41,691 nucleotides of DNA from Planctomycetia bacterium. GTDB taxonomy: Bacteria; Planctomycetota; Phycisphaerae; Phycisphaerales; SM1A02. The notes beneath the pieces are model-generated. The model saw only the letters and a list, made by a program, of their open reading frames with translations, was not told where the DNA came from and searched no databases. The position numbers were made by a program, and so were the translations under genes. The DNA lies in NCBI GenBank assembly GCA_005799495.1, contig SYGP01000042.1:1-41691 (forward strand), in the 5' to 3' direction. This document shows, one piece after another, positions 8,036-15,589 of the stretch. Every line of letters starts with the position of its first letter. Position 1 is the first letter of the stretch.

Positions 8036-8064
8036 CGCGCGCGGGCGAGCGCACAACACCGAGC
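8036..8064 (+). repeat. 29-bp direct repeat, right copy
   Basis: Identical to 5758-5786 and in the same orientation; it marks the right inner boundary of the methyltransferase insert. The surrounding stretch 7929-8290 contains no convincing gene. It holds this repeat, the right palindromic element, and about 90 bp of unremarkable sequence before the next start codon. Confidence 0.85.
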
Positions 8065-8083
8065 CGAAGCGCGCCCCGCGGGT

Positions 8084-8193
8084 GGGCTGCGGCATGCCTG
8101 TGCTGGGCGAGTTGTTGAGCCTGCGAACGCGCGGCGCCAGCCGCGTGGAGCAGGCGAAACTGTCTGAGCCCCAGCACGGCCATGCCGCAGCCC
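8084..8193 (-). repeat. Palindromic repeat element, right copy (inverted)
   Basis: Arms GGGCTGCGGCATGCC (8084-8098) and the matching GGCCATGCCGCAGCCC (8178-8193) can form a hairpin stem of over 20 bp with few mismatches. Read on the minus strand, the interior matches the left element at 5658-5752: a 23-nt identical block (8153-8175), then one mismatch, and further identity near the far end ending CTCGCCCAGCA. Short reading frames across both elements are by-products of the repeat and not genes. Confidence 0.8.
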
Positions 8194-8290
8194 AATCGGC
8201 GTGGGAATGGATGCGTTCTGGCCCTTTATCACTCAAAATGCCTCGCCTCGTGCTTGCAGATCAATGAGGCTGGGGTAGGTTGCGTGACCT

Positions 8291-9757
8291 ATGCGAAGTG
8301 CAGTTTCTTGTGTTGCGGCCGCTTTGGTTGCAGTCTTGGCGGGTCGCGCGGAAGCAGCGGTGCGCTATGTCAATGTCGCTCTTGCTGGCGGATCGGACAA
8401 TGGCACCAGTTGGGCCGACGCCTACCGCACCGTTGACGGCGTGTCGCGCGCGCTCGCCGCATCCGTGTCGGGCGACCAAGTGTGGGTCGCCGCGGGGACA
8501 TACAAGCCGACCGCCGGCACTTCGCGAACGGTGTTCATCACGCTCAAGACAGGTGTTGCCGTGTACGGCGGATTCGCTGGAACGGAAACCGAGGTGTCGC
8601 AGCGAAGCGTGAGCGGGAATGTCACGGTGCTGAGCGGCGATCTGTCGGGGAACGACAACGGCACGACGACCAACTTGGCGGACAACTCGTATCACGTGGT
8701 GGTCGGCAGCAGCGTGGCGACTTCTGCGGTGCTGGATGGGTTCACGATCCGCGGCGGATATGCCAATGGGGCGACTGGGTCGAACTACGACAAGGGTGGC
8801 GGCATCCTGGTGCTGACGAATGGCAACCCCACCGTGCGGAACTGCCGTTTCATCGGGAACCGCTGCACATTCGGTGGAGGCGCGGGGTACATCTTCGGCG
8901 CGAACGGCAGCTTCGTGGACTGCGAGTTCACCGACAACATCGGTGGCACCTACGGCGGCGCGTTCGATACGAATGGAACGACGGTGCGCTGGGAGCGCTG
9001 CTTGTTCCGCAACAATCAAGCGTCGCGCGCCGGGGCGATCGAGTCGTACGGCAGTTCGCAGACCACGATCATCAACTGCGTGTTCGTGCTCAACCGCGCG
9101 ACGACTTCCAACTCGGGCGGCGCGGTCTGGGCAGGCACGAGTTCGGCGGTGACGGTGCGCAACAGCACATTCGTCGGCAATTCGGCGGCTGCGACCTCGG
9201 GCGGTGGTTTCTACAACACGAGCGGCACGAGCACGATTGCCAACTGCATCTTCTGGGCGAACACCGGAAACGGCGGAGCGACCGCGAACAATCAGGTGAC
9301 GGCGGCTGGCGGAACGAACACGGTCTCTTACTCACTGGTGCAGGGTGGCATCACGGGGACAGGCAACATCTCGACCACGCCGACCTTCGTGGATCAAGCC
9401 GCGTACAACCTGCGTTTGCAGCCGACATCTGCTGGTATCGATGCGGGGAGCAATGCACTGATTCCCACGGGCGTCACCGTTGACTTCGACAGCAATCCGC
9501 GTCGCGTCGACATCGCTGCCGTCACGGACACGGGCATTGGCGGCGCACCCGTGGTGGACATGGGCGCCTTCGAAGTGCAGCCACCTCCGCCGCCCGCGTG
9601 CCCAGCGGATCTGGACAACGATGGCATGGTCGGTGGGACCGATCTCGCGTCGATCCTCTCGGGGTGGAGTACGGCGGACGGCGATGTGAACGGCGACGGT
9701 ACGACCGATGGTGCCGATCTGACCGAAGCACTGAGCGCCTGGGGACCGTGCTCCTGA
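8291..9757 (+). CDS. Secreted right-handed beta-helix protein with dockerin-like C-terminus
   Basis: 488 residues. The signal peptide is MRSAVSCVAAALVAVLAGRAEA. The start of the mature protein (AVRYVNVALAGGSDNGTSWADAY) is typical of Pel/Pmp-like beta-helix proteins. The core carries repeating coils with N-C-x-F and GGA/GGG turns (VRNCRFIGNRC, FVDCEFTDN, WERCLFRNN, IINCVFVLN, IANCIFWAN), each about 20-30 residues. After a poly-proline linker (QPPPPPAC) comes a duplicated calcium-binding-type segment, ADLDNDGMVGGTDLASILSGW and GDVNGDGTTDGADLTEALSAW, similar to dockerin loops and common at the C-termini of secreted Phycisphaerales proteins. The beta-helix may bind or cleave polysaccharide; no catalytic site is evident. 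The tail probably serves sorting or attachment. Confidence 0.85.
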   Translation: MRSAVSCVAAALVAVLAGRAEAAVRYVNVALAGGSDNGTSWADAYRTVDGVSRALAASVSGDQVWVAAGTYKPTAGTSRTVFITLKTGVAVYGGFAGTETEVSQRSVSGNVTVLSGDLSGNDNGTTTNLADNSYHVVVGSSVATSAVLDGFTIRGGYANGATGSNYDKGGGILVLTNGNPTVRNCRFIGNRCTFGGGAGYIFGANGSFVDCEFTDNIGGTYGGAFDTNGTTVRWERCLFRNNQASRAGAIESYGSSQTTIINCVFVLNRATTSNSGGAVWAGTSSAVTVRNSTFVGNSAAATSGGGFYNTSGTSTIANCIFWANTGNGGATANNQVTAAGGTNTVSYSLVQGGITGTGNISTTPTFVDQAAYNLRLQPTSAGIDAGSNALIPTGVTVDFDSNPRRVDIAAVTDTGIGGAPVVDMGAFEVQPPPPPACPADLDNDGMVGGTDLASILSGWSTADGDVNGDGTTDGADLTEALSAWGPCS

Positions 9758-9773
9758 ATCCAGTCTGTCGCCA

Positions 9774-9793
9774 CGAGGGACTTCGGTCCTTCG
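9774..9793 (+). terminator. UUCG-capped hairpin after the beta-helix gene
   Basis: CGAGGGAC and GTCCTTCG pair as an 8-bp stem (one G-U) closed by a TTCG tetraloop, 16 bp after the stop at 9757. No T-run follows, so it is not a full intrinsic terminator. It may protect the 3' end of the mRNA or assist Rho-dependent ending. Confidence 0.35.
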
Positions 9794-9825
9794 CGCATCA
9801 CTAGCATCGAGGGGCGGCTGCGCCC

Positions 9826-10497
9826 ATGATGCGATACACACTTCACGAGCAGGGGAATGCGCCCCGTGATTGGCCGAGTGAGCGATTCGAGGCGCTCTGG
9901 TGCGATGTTGCTGCGGCATCCGGCTCGGGTGCGTTCACGGCGGAAGCGGCTGGCCGGCTGCCCGTGGTGGCGATGCCCGATTGGTCGAATCCGCCGCTCG
10001 ATTCGTGGGTCTGCGTGGAGGGCAGGTTGGAACAGCGCGTGCCGATGGGCGAAGTGCACCGTGGTGGCGAGGAGTGGTTCGTGCGCGGCGTTTCGGGTGT
10101 GCCTGTCGCGGCCTATGTGATGGACGCGCCGCCAACGGATGTGGGTGAACGCGTGCGCGTCGTGGGGCGAGTGATCGGTCCGCTGCGGCTTGCGGACCGG
10201 CGCGGTGAGATGCGCGAGTATCCCGCGGTGATCGGCAAGGCAGTGGTGAATGCCGACGGTCGCGCGGCGATGCTTGCGCAGGAGAACAGGGGGATGGGCG
10301 GTGGCACGTCGTGGCCGCTGGTGTCAGGCGGCGCGGTGTTGGTACTGCTCGTGGCGTGGTTCGTGCTTCGGCGTTTCCTTCGCCCGAGCGGTGGTGTGCG
10401 TGCGATTCATGCAGCGGCTGCTGCGGCGCGGGTGGGCAGTGGGCAGTCGGCGAGTCCTTCATGTGCGCCGAGTGGTTCGAGTGGAGGCCGCGCGTGA
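9826..10497 (+). CDS. Predicted membrane protein of unknown function, upstream of aroB
   Basis: About 223 residues. One clear transmembrane segment lies near the C-terminus (SGGAVLVLLVAWFVLRRFL, about 166-184), followed by a low-complexity Ala/Ser/Gly tail. The region before it has a beta-strand pattern (SWVCVEGRLEQRVPMGE..., ERVRVVGRVIGPLRLADRRGE, PAVIGKAVV) that suggests an OB-like barrel, reminiscent of the soluble domain of GIDE-type membrane proteins; this is inferred from pattern only. There is no signal peptide, so a C-tail-anchored topology with the globular part in the cytoplasm is plausible. Two adjacent ATGs (9826, 9829) are possible starts. The stop overlaps the aroB ATG (TGATG), implying co-translation. 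Confidence 0.55.
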   Translation: MMRYTLHEQGNAPRDWPSERFEALWCDVAAASGSGAFTAEAAGRLPVVAMPDWSNPPLDSWVCVEGRLEQRVPMGEVHRGGEEWFVRGVSGVPVAAYVMDAPPTDVGERVRVVGRVIGPLRLADRRGEMREYPAVIGKAVVNADGRAAMLAQENRGMGGGTSWPLVSGGAVLVLLVAWFVLRRFLRPSGGVRAIHAAAAAARVGSGQSASPSCAPSGSSGGRA

Positions 10498-11624
10498 TGC
10501 GTGAGTTGACGCAAGTCTGTGGCGGGAACGCCGCACCCGTCGTCGTCGGCAGTCGACTGGCTGAGGCCGCCGCGGCGCGCTGCCTGTCGCTGCGGGGCGG
10601 CGCTGCGCCGACGAGCGTGCTGCTCATCTTCGACGCTGCCGTGGCTCGTTCAGCGGTGGAGCCTTTCGTGAAGGCGCTCCTGTCGGCGCAGCCGAAGTTG
10701 GTCGTTCACCGCATGGCGGTCGAGGCATCGGAGCGTACGAAGGTCGGCGAGGAGTGGTTGCGGTTGCAGCGCGATGCGGTCGCCGTTGGCGCGGACCGTG
10801 GTGCGCTGCTGATCGCCGTCGGCGGCGGCGTGGTGACGGATATCGGCGGTTTTGTTGCGGCGAGCCTGCTGCGCGGCATCGACTGGGCTGCGATGCCGAC
10901 GACGCTCCTGGGCATGGTCGACGCTGCGCTTGGCGGCAAGACCGGCGTCAATGTGCGTCTGGGCGATGGACGGTTGGTGAAGAACATGTGCGGTGCGTTC
11001 TGGCCACCACGGCTTGTCGTGAGCGATGTGTCCCTGCTGTCCACGCTGCCTGTTCGTGAACTGCGCTCTGGCCTCGCCGAGTGTGTGAAGCACGCACTGT
11101 TGGCGGATGCAACGCTCGCCGAGTGCTTGCCCGCTGCCGTGGCAGACGCGCGGGACGCGGGGCAAGCTGCGCAGTCGCGATTGGTCGACCTTGTGGCGCG
11201 TTCTGCGCAGGTGAAGTTGGGCATCGTCGAGTCGGATCCGCGTGAGGACGGCCGGCGGATGCTCTTGAACCTCGGTCATACCTTTGGGCACGCCATCGAG
11301 GGGCTCGTGCCCGACGAGATGCTGCACGGCGAAGCGGTTGCGGTGGGGCTCGTGGCGGCTGCGGCGGCATCGGTGGAAGCAGGTCTGATGGCGCGCGGGG
11401 AGGCTGACGCCGTTCGCGCGATGGTGGAGGGGCTTGGGTTGCCGACGCAGTTGCCCTCGCCGCTCGAGGTGGATGTGCTGCTGCGCGTGGCGGGTTCGGA
11501 CAAGAAGCGCCGCGGCGGCGCATGGACACTGATCCTGCCGCGCGGCGGTGGCGGGGCGGAAATCCTTCGCAACGCGGAGGAGCGATTGCTTCGGGTCGGG
11601 TTCGCGGCGGTCGGCGCGACGTGA
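10497..11624 (+). CDS. aroB: 3-dehydroquinate synthase
   Basis: AroB converts DAHP to 3-dehydroquinate, the second step of the shikimate pathway, using NAD+ and a divalent metal. About 375 residues, the normal length. Family motifs are GGGVVTDIGGFVAAS (NAD-binding glycine segment), PTTLLGMVDAALGGKTGVN, a central LRSGLAECVKHALL, and the metal site NLGHTFGHAIE with His261 and His265, followed by HGEAVAVGLVAA. The ATG at 10497 overlaps the preceding stop and places the first residues at MRELTQVCGG. The longer frame from 10311 reads through the upstream gene and is rejected. A short 55-bp gap separates it from the ParA gene. Confidence 0.95.
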   Translation: MRELTQVCGGNAAPVVVGSRLAEAAAARCLSLRGGAAPTSVLLIFDAAVARSAVEPFVKALLSAQPKLVVHRMAVEASERTKVGEEWLRLQRDAVAVGADRGALLIAVGGGVVTDIGGFVAASLLRGIDWAAMPTTLLGMVDAALGGKTGVNVRLGDGRLVKNMCGAFWPPRLVVSDVSLLSTLPVRELRSGLAECVKHALLADATLAECLPAAVADARDAGQAAQSRLVDLVARSAQVKLGIVESDPREDGRRMLLNLGHTFGHAIEGLVPDEMLHGEAVAVGLVAAAAASVEAGLMARGEADAVRAMVEGLGLPTQLPSPLEVDVLLRVAGSDKKRRGGAWTLILPRGGGGAEILRNAEERLLRVGFAAVGAT

Positions 11625-11679
11625 GTTTCTCCGCTGCTTCAAGGATTCGGGCTGAGTCGGTCGATTCCTTTGGAACAGC

Positions 11680-12696
11680 ATGCGTGTGATTGCCGTGGTC
11701 AACCAGAAGGGTGGAAGCGGTAAGACCACCTCCGCCGTCAACCTGTCCGCCGTACTCGCTGCGCGCGGACAGCGGACGCTGCTGATCGATCTCGATCCGC
11801 AAGGGCACTGTGGCGTGGCGCTTGGCGTTCCCGTCTCGCGGATCGAGACGGGGATCGAATCGGCGCTTCTGCAGGGAGCCGGGTCTTCGCTGCTTGACGA
11901 TGGGTTGCTGTGGGAGCCGACACCAGGGCTGGCGCTCGCCCCATGCACGGTGCAGTTGGCGGCGCTCGAGGCGCCGGACGGTCCTCTGCAGGAGGCGCCT
12001 GACCGGGATCGCCGCTTGGCTTCGCTGCTCGACCGGCTGGCACCGCGCTTCGAGTGGTGCGTGATTGATTGTCCGCCGCACATCGGGCTGTTGGTCTTCA
12101 ACGCGCTGCGTGCCTGTGATGAGGCGATCATCCCCATCGAGACGGGTTACTTCGCCTTGCGCGCTGCGGAGCGGCAGGTGGCGACGATTCGCACGGTGGC
12201 GGAACGGCTTGGGCGTTCCATCGCGATTCGCGTCCTCCCGACGCTCGTGCGCGGCTCATCGCGGATTTCGCAGGACATTCTTGCGTCGATCCGCCGCAAC
12301 TTCGGCGACGATGTGTTGCCGACGATGATCCACGAACACGATGTGCTGCGCGAGGCGGCGGGATTCGGGCAGCCCGTGACGGAGTACGCACCGACATCCG
12401 ATGCGCGGCGCGACTTTGATCGTTTGGCGGATTGGCTGGTGGCGAACACCGCGCTGGTGCAGCGAGCAGGTGGAGTTCCTGCGGGTACCGCGGATGCATC
12501 GCCCGATGCCGCATTGATGGCGCAGTTGGCTGCGCCCCGTGCGTCGACGCGCGCGGTGGAGCCGCCGTTGGTGGAGATGCCGGATATGCCCGTCGTGCCA
12601 CAGGCGAAGGAGGGCAGGCTGGGTGAGGTCGCCGCGCGCTTGCGTGGCACTGCGTCTGGTGCGGAGAACATCGCGCCCATGGACCGAAGCGCATGA
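11680..12696 (+). CDS. ParA/Soj-family ATPase
   Basis: 338 residues. A deviant Walker A motif KGGSGKTT occupies residues 10-17, followed by LLIDLDPQGH and CVIDCPPHIG, so this is a ParA/MinD-type ATPase that dimerises with ATP and binds DNA or membrane as a positioning switch. The domain ends near residue 260. The last ~75 residues are low-complexity and Pro/Ala-rich with no known fold. No parB-like gene or parS-like repeats lie next to it. Instead it overlaps (ATGA) with an unknown protein. It may be an orphan ParA that positions some other cargo rather than the chromosome; Soj cannot be excluded. Confidence 0.85.
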   Translation: MRVIAVVNQKGGSGKTTSAVNLSAVLAARGQRTLLIDLDPQGHCGVALGVPVSRIETGIESALLQGAGSSLLDDGLLWEPTPGLALAPCTVQLAALEAPDGPLQEAPDRDRRLASLLDRLAPRFEWCVIDCPPHIGLLVFNALRACDEAIIPIETGYFALRAAERQVATIRTVAERLGRSIAIRVLPTLVRGSSRISQDILASIRRNFGDDVLPTMIHEHDVLREAAGFGQPVTEYAPTSDARRDFDRLADWLVANTALVQRAGGVPAGTADASPDAALMAQLAAPRASTRAVEPPLVEMPDMPVVPQAKEGRLGEVAARLRGTASGAENIAPMDRSA

Positions 12697-13970
12697 GCAG
12701 CCGCGCGAGTGATTTCGATGGCCTCGCGGATCTCTTCATGAGCGGCGGTGGCGCGCGCCGCGGCGATGCGTCTTCGAACGCGGGAGGCGGGAGTTTTGGG
12801 GCAGGCGCCGCGGAGGCTGCGGGCGCTGCACCTCGCGTGCTGCTCGTGGGAAATGTGCCAACGCTCGCGGGGATCTGGATTGCGCAGTATGCAGACCAGT
12901 GCGCGCGTGCGGATGGTCCGATCGCACTCATCCGGCTCGATGGGGCGGCGACTCGCGGTGAGGTCTACCGCAGCGAGGGGCGTGCGCTGCCGAGCGATGG
13001 CAGCGCATGGCTCGAGCGCGCGAGTGCGTTTGCGCGCCGATGGATTGTCTGTCTTGATTCGCTCACCGACGCGGCAGTCGTGATGGATGCGGGCGGTGAG
13101 ATCGTGCTGCTCAGTGGGACCGATGAGACTGCGATGGCTGCTGCGCGCCGAACGATTGAATCGCTCGGGACCGCAGCCGCTGCTCGCGGCAGCGTTCTTG
13201 CACTGGGTCTCGCGCTCGTGGGCTGTTCGCATGATGCAGCGGATTCGGCGGTGCAGTCGCTGGTCGAGTGGTCGCGAGGCAAGTCGATCGGCGTTCGGTT
13301 GACGCTCGCGGCGCACGCGCAGCGTGTGGACCGCGTGGAGTCGTCGGGCCCTGTGCCGCTGAGTGTGCTCGGCGCGCTCGACCCGGCAAGCGCGATCGAG
13401 ATGGTGACCATGGCGATGCGGGGGAACCCATCGCGCCGCAGTGAGCGTGATGTGCCGCGGCTGCGCATCGATAACCCGCGCGCTGGCGATGTTCACGGCG
13501 CCGAAGCGCCACCGCCACCGCCAGCGCCCGCGCCAGTCGCCGCGCCCGCGCCAGTCGCCGCGCCAACGTCAGTCGCCGCGCCAGCGGTAGTCAACGATGC
13601 GATCGATCTTTCGGCGCTCTTTCCAGAACTGCAGGCGCTTGCGTTCCACTGCCCAGATGCGCCGCGGGTCTTGCTGGCGGTGGATGCGCGCGGACTTCAT
13701 CTGCTCGCGGGCGAAAGCACCGCCGCGGATCTTCGGGTCGCCGCCGCATGGGCGCGTGCAAACTGGGCGCTTCTCTGCGCAGCCGTGCCGGCGCTTGCCG
13801 CGTGCAATGCAATCACCGAGCATCTGCTGCTGAGCGATGCTGCACATGCCGTGGGTTTGCATCGCAGCGGCGTTCTGCTGCACGCGGCGATCGACTTCGA
13901 TGTCGGCGGTCGCGTGATACGGCGGCGAGTCGATCTCAACAACGAGCAGAGCGCGGCTGGGCCGCGCTGA
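12693..13970 (+). CDS. Unknown protein translationally coupled to ParA
   Basis: About 425 residues, not recognised. The N-terminus (ASDFDGLADLFMSGGG) is a short conserved-looking motif that could dock to a partner. Residues ~45-245 form an alpha/beta domain starting RVLLVGNVPTLAGIWIAQYADQ, which resembles the first strand of a ParA or P-loop fold but has no Walker lysine. A Pro/Ala linker (about 272-300) built from an 18-bp DNA repeat leads to a second small alpha/beta domain (about 303-425; LFPELQALAFHCPDAPRVLLAVDARGLHLL). No signal peptide or membrane segment is seen. The ATGA overlap with the ParA gene suggests a dedicated partner or cargo adaptor. The 3' end overlaps the convergent dipeptidase gene by 35 bp. 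Confidence 0.6.
   Translation: MSSRASDFDGLADLFMSGGGARRGDASSNAGGGSFGAGAAEAAGAAPRVLLVGNVPTLAGIWIAQYADQCARADGPIALIRLDGAATRGEVYRSEGRALPSDGSAWLERASAFARRWIVCLDSLTDAAVVMDAGGEIVLLSGTDETAMAAARRTIESLGTAAAARGSVLALGLALVGCSHDAADSAVQSLVEWSRGKSIGVRLTLAAHAQRVDRVESSGPVPLSVLGALDPASAIEMVTMAMRGNPSRRSERDVPRLRIDNPRAGDVHGAEAPPPPPAPAPVAAPAPVAAPTSVAAPAVVNDAIDLSALFPELQALAFHCPDAPRVLLAVDARGLHLLAGESTAADLRVAAAWARANWALLCAAVPALAACNAITEHLLLSDAAHAVGLHRSGVLLHAAIDFDVGGRVIRRRVDLNNEQSAAGPR
13533..13586 (+). repeat. Three tandem 18-bp units encoding a PVAAPA linker
   Basis: Units of 18 bp at 13533-13550, 13551-13568 and 13569-13586 differ at a few positions and encode PVAAPA, PVAAPT and SVAAPA. They form the flexible linker of the ParA-coupled protein and are prone to copy-number change by slippage. 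Confidence 0.75.
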
Positions 13971-15000
13971 AGTCTGGAGCTGCCGTTGGTGCAGCGCGGT
14001 CACTCGTGCGAGGTTCGCCGACACGGAGGGATTCCTCAAGCACTCGGAGCCAGTTCCGGCCGATGAAGCCGAGGCATTCCCGATCACTCCAGTTGCGCGC
14101 GCGTAGCCGCGGCAGCAGCGCGTGAACCTGCTGGGGCGATCGGAGTCCCTCGGGCACGTCCATCGGCGCGAAGCCGCCATCGAAATCCGAGCCGAGGGCG
14201 CAGACCGCGCGCGTGCCTGCGGTGGTCGCGACATGATCGATGTGCGCCAGTGCGTCATCGATCGTCGCCGCGCGTCCCGATGCGAGGAACGTGCCGTACA
14301 GGTTCAGTCCGATGACGCCGCCGCGACGCGCAATCTCGCGGATCTGCGCATCGGTGATGTGCCGCTGCCCACCGCCGAGCAGGGCGCGGGCGTTCGAGTG
14401 AGATGCAACCACCTTGCGTGTTGTGAGCGTCAGCAGATCATCGAACGCGACATCCGACAGATGGCTCGCATCGTGGAGAATCCCGAGCGCATCGAATGCC
14501 GTCACGAGTTCGCGGCCACTCGCCGTGAGACCTGCGCCCTTCGCGTTCCCGCCCGCGTGGCGCGTGCCCTTGGCCCATGTGAGCCCACACATGCGAATGC
14601 CGCGCGAATGCCAGCGCGCCGCGTCTGCCGCATCGGCGATCGCATCCGCTCCCTCCATCAGCAGCACGATGCCGAGTGGTCCGCCCGCGTGCAGATCCGC
14701 CGCCGAGCGGATGATGCGCAGCAATCCTTCACGCTCAAGCGACTCATAGATCGCCAACTGCGCGAACGCTGCGCGCTGTGCGCCCGCAAGATCGTCTGGT
14801 CCCCCGTATCCCCACGGTTGCGCCGCCGCATCAACGCCCGGCTCGATGAAGATCGTTGCGGCCACGATGCCGAAACTTCCTTCCTGCAGCGATGGGAGAC
14901 TGATGCATCGGTTCTCGGTCGTCGCGGGGGGAAGGCGGATGTCGCCGAGTCCCTGATGGATGTAGGCCAAATCAAGATGCCCGTCGATCCACTGCTCCAT
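13936..15000 (-). CDS. Membrane-dipeptidase-like peptidase, family M19
   Basis: About 354 residues. Renal-dipeptidase (M19) features are present in order: DGHLDLAY near the N-terminus (HxD metal ligands), a central LLMEGADAI (bridging glutamate), HDASHLSD, VVASHSNARALLG, and GSDFDGGF near the C-terminus. M19 enzymes are zinc hydrolases of dipeptides, including those with a D-residue at the C-terminal side, so peptidoglycan or peptide recycling is a reasonable role. No signal peptide is seen with the start at ATG 15000, so it is probably cytoplasmic. The frame is open upstream to 15561, but that portion lies opposite the DUF2752 gene and is rejected. The C-terminal ~25 residues are low-complexity and overlap the convergent gene. 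Confidence 0.9.
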   Translation of the reverse strand: MEQWIDGHLDLAYIHQGLGDIRLPPATTENRCISLPSLQEGSFGIVAATIFIEPGVDAAAQPWGYGGPDDLAGAQRAAFAQLAIYESLEREGLLRIIRSAADLHAGGPLGIVLLMEGADAIADAADAARWHSRGIRMCGLTWAKGTRHAGGNAKGAGLTASGRELVTAFDALGILHDASHLSDVAFDDLLTLTTRKVVASHSNARALLGGGQRHITDAQIREIARRGGVIGLNLYGTFLASGRAATIDDALAHIDHVATTAGTRAVCALGSDFDGGFAPMDVPEGLRSPQQVHALLPRLRARNWSDRECLGFIGRNWLRVLEESLRVGEPRTSDRAAPTAAPDFSAAQPRSARC

Positions 15001-15100
15001 TTCCGCGCAGGCTACAAGGGGTGCGCCGCCGTTCGGCTCCGTGGAAGCACGGCCCACGCATCGCGGGGGGCCTGACTCCGCGGGTGTCGGTCGATATACG

Positions 15101-15589
15101 ATGGCGCTTCGCATGAAAGGTGCTGCTTCCACGCTTGCCGCCGTGCCCGTTGCAACGCCGGATCGACTTCTGCGCGTGGAACGCGCCGCGCAGGCGTTCG
15201 TGGCCCTCGCCTGTGCGTCGCTGCTGGGTGTTGCCGCGTGGCTGCAACCCGCGGCGTCGGGCATCGGAACACACCGCCAACTCGGGCTGCCATCCTGCTC
15301 GTGGCCATCGACGATGGGCATTCCTTGCCCGAGCTGCGGGATGACGACCGCGTTCGCGTGCGCCGCCGATGGACGATTTCTCGACGCCTTCCATGCGCAG
15401 CCGCTCGGACTGCTGCTGGCCATCGGCACCACCGCGCTTGCCATCGCCAGCGCGCACTCCGCCGTCACGGGCGCGCGCACGGTCAGCATTCTGTGGAGCA
15501 TGGTCGGCGCGAAGGGATGGTGGGCCCTCGGTGCGTTCGCGGTCGGCGCGTGGGGGTACAAGATCCTCGTGATGCGGGGGATGCCGTGA
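15101..15589 (+). CDS. DUF2752 membrane protein
   Basis: About 162 residues. The signature is SCSWPSTMGIPCPSCGMTTA followed by a helix and HAQPLGLLLA, which matches the DUF2752 family (small membrane proteins with a CP-CGMT motif; function unknown). Hydrophobic segments are predicted at about 30-48, 100-118 and 140-158. ATG 15101 is used; ATG 15113 is also possible. It opens a rightward operon of four genes joined by TGATG/ATGA overlaps: this protein, two small envelope proteins and a GT-B-like protein. The cysteine pair could hold a metal or be redox-active, but nothing in the sequence decides this. Confidence 0.8.
   Translation: MALRMKGAASTLAAVPVATPDRLLRVERAAQAFVALACASLLGVAAWLQPAASGIGTHRQLGLPSCSWPSTMGIPCPSCGMTTAFACAADGRFLDAFHAQPLGLLLAIGTTALAIASAHSAVTGARTVSILWSMVGAKGWWALGAFAVGAWGYKILVMRGMP

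Noticed and set aside
5658-8193. Prophage or integrative element
   Set aside because: No integrase, transposase, portal or replication gene is present in the bracket; only two genes lie inside.
7941-8267. Several short frames on both strands in the right palindromic element
   Set aside because: They coincide with the inverted repeat, recur in part in the left copy, and have no ribosome site; they are repeat artefacts.
10650-12137. 495-codon minus-strand frame opposite aroB and parA
   Set aside because: Antisense to two well-recognised genes; no domain in its translation.
13533-13586. Possible CRISPR array
   Set aside because: The 18-bp units are directly adjacent with no spacers and are in frame inside a protein-coding linker.
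15001-15561. Upstream extension of the M19 peptidase frame
   Set aside because: The family starts near DGHLD, and the extension lies opposite the DUF2752 gene that has its own signature.
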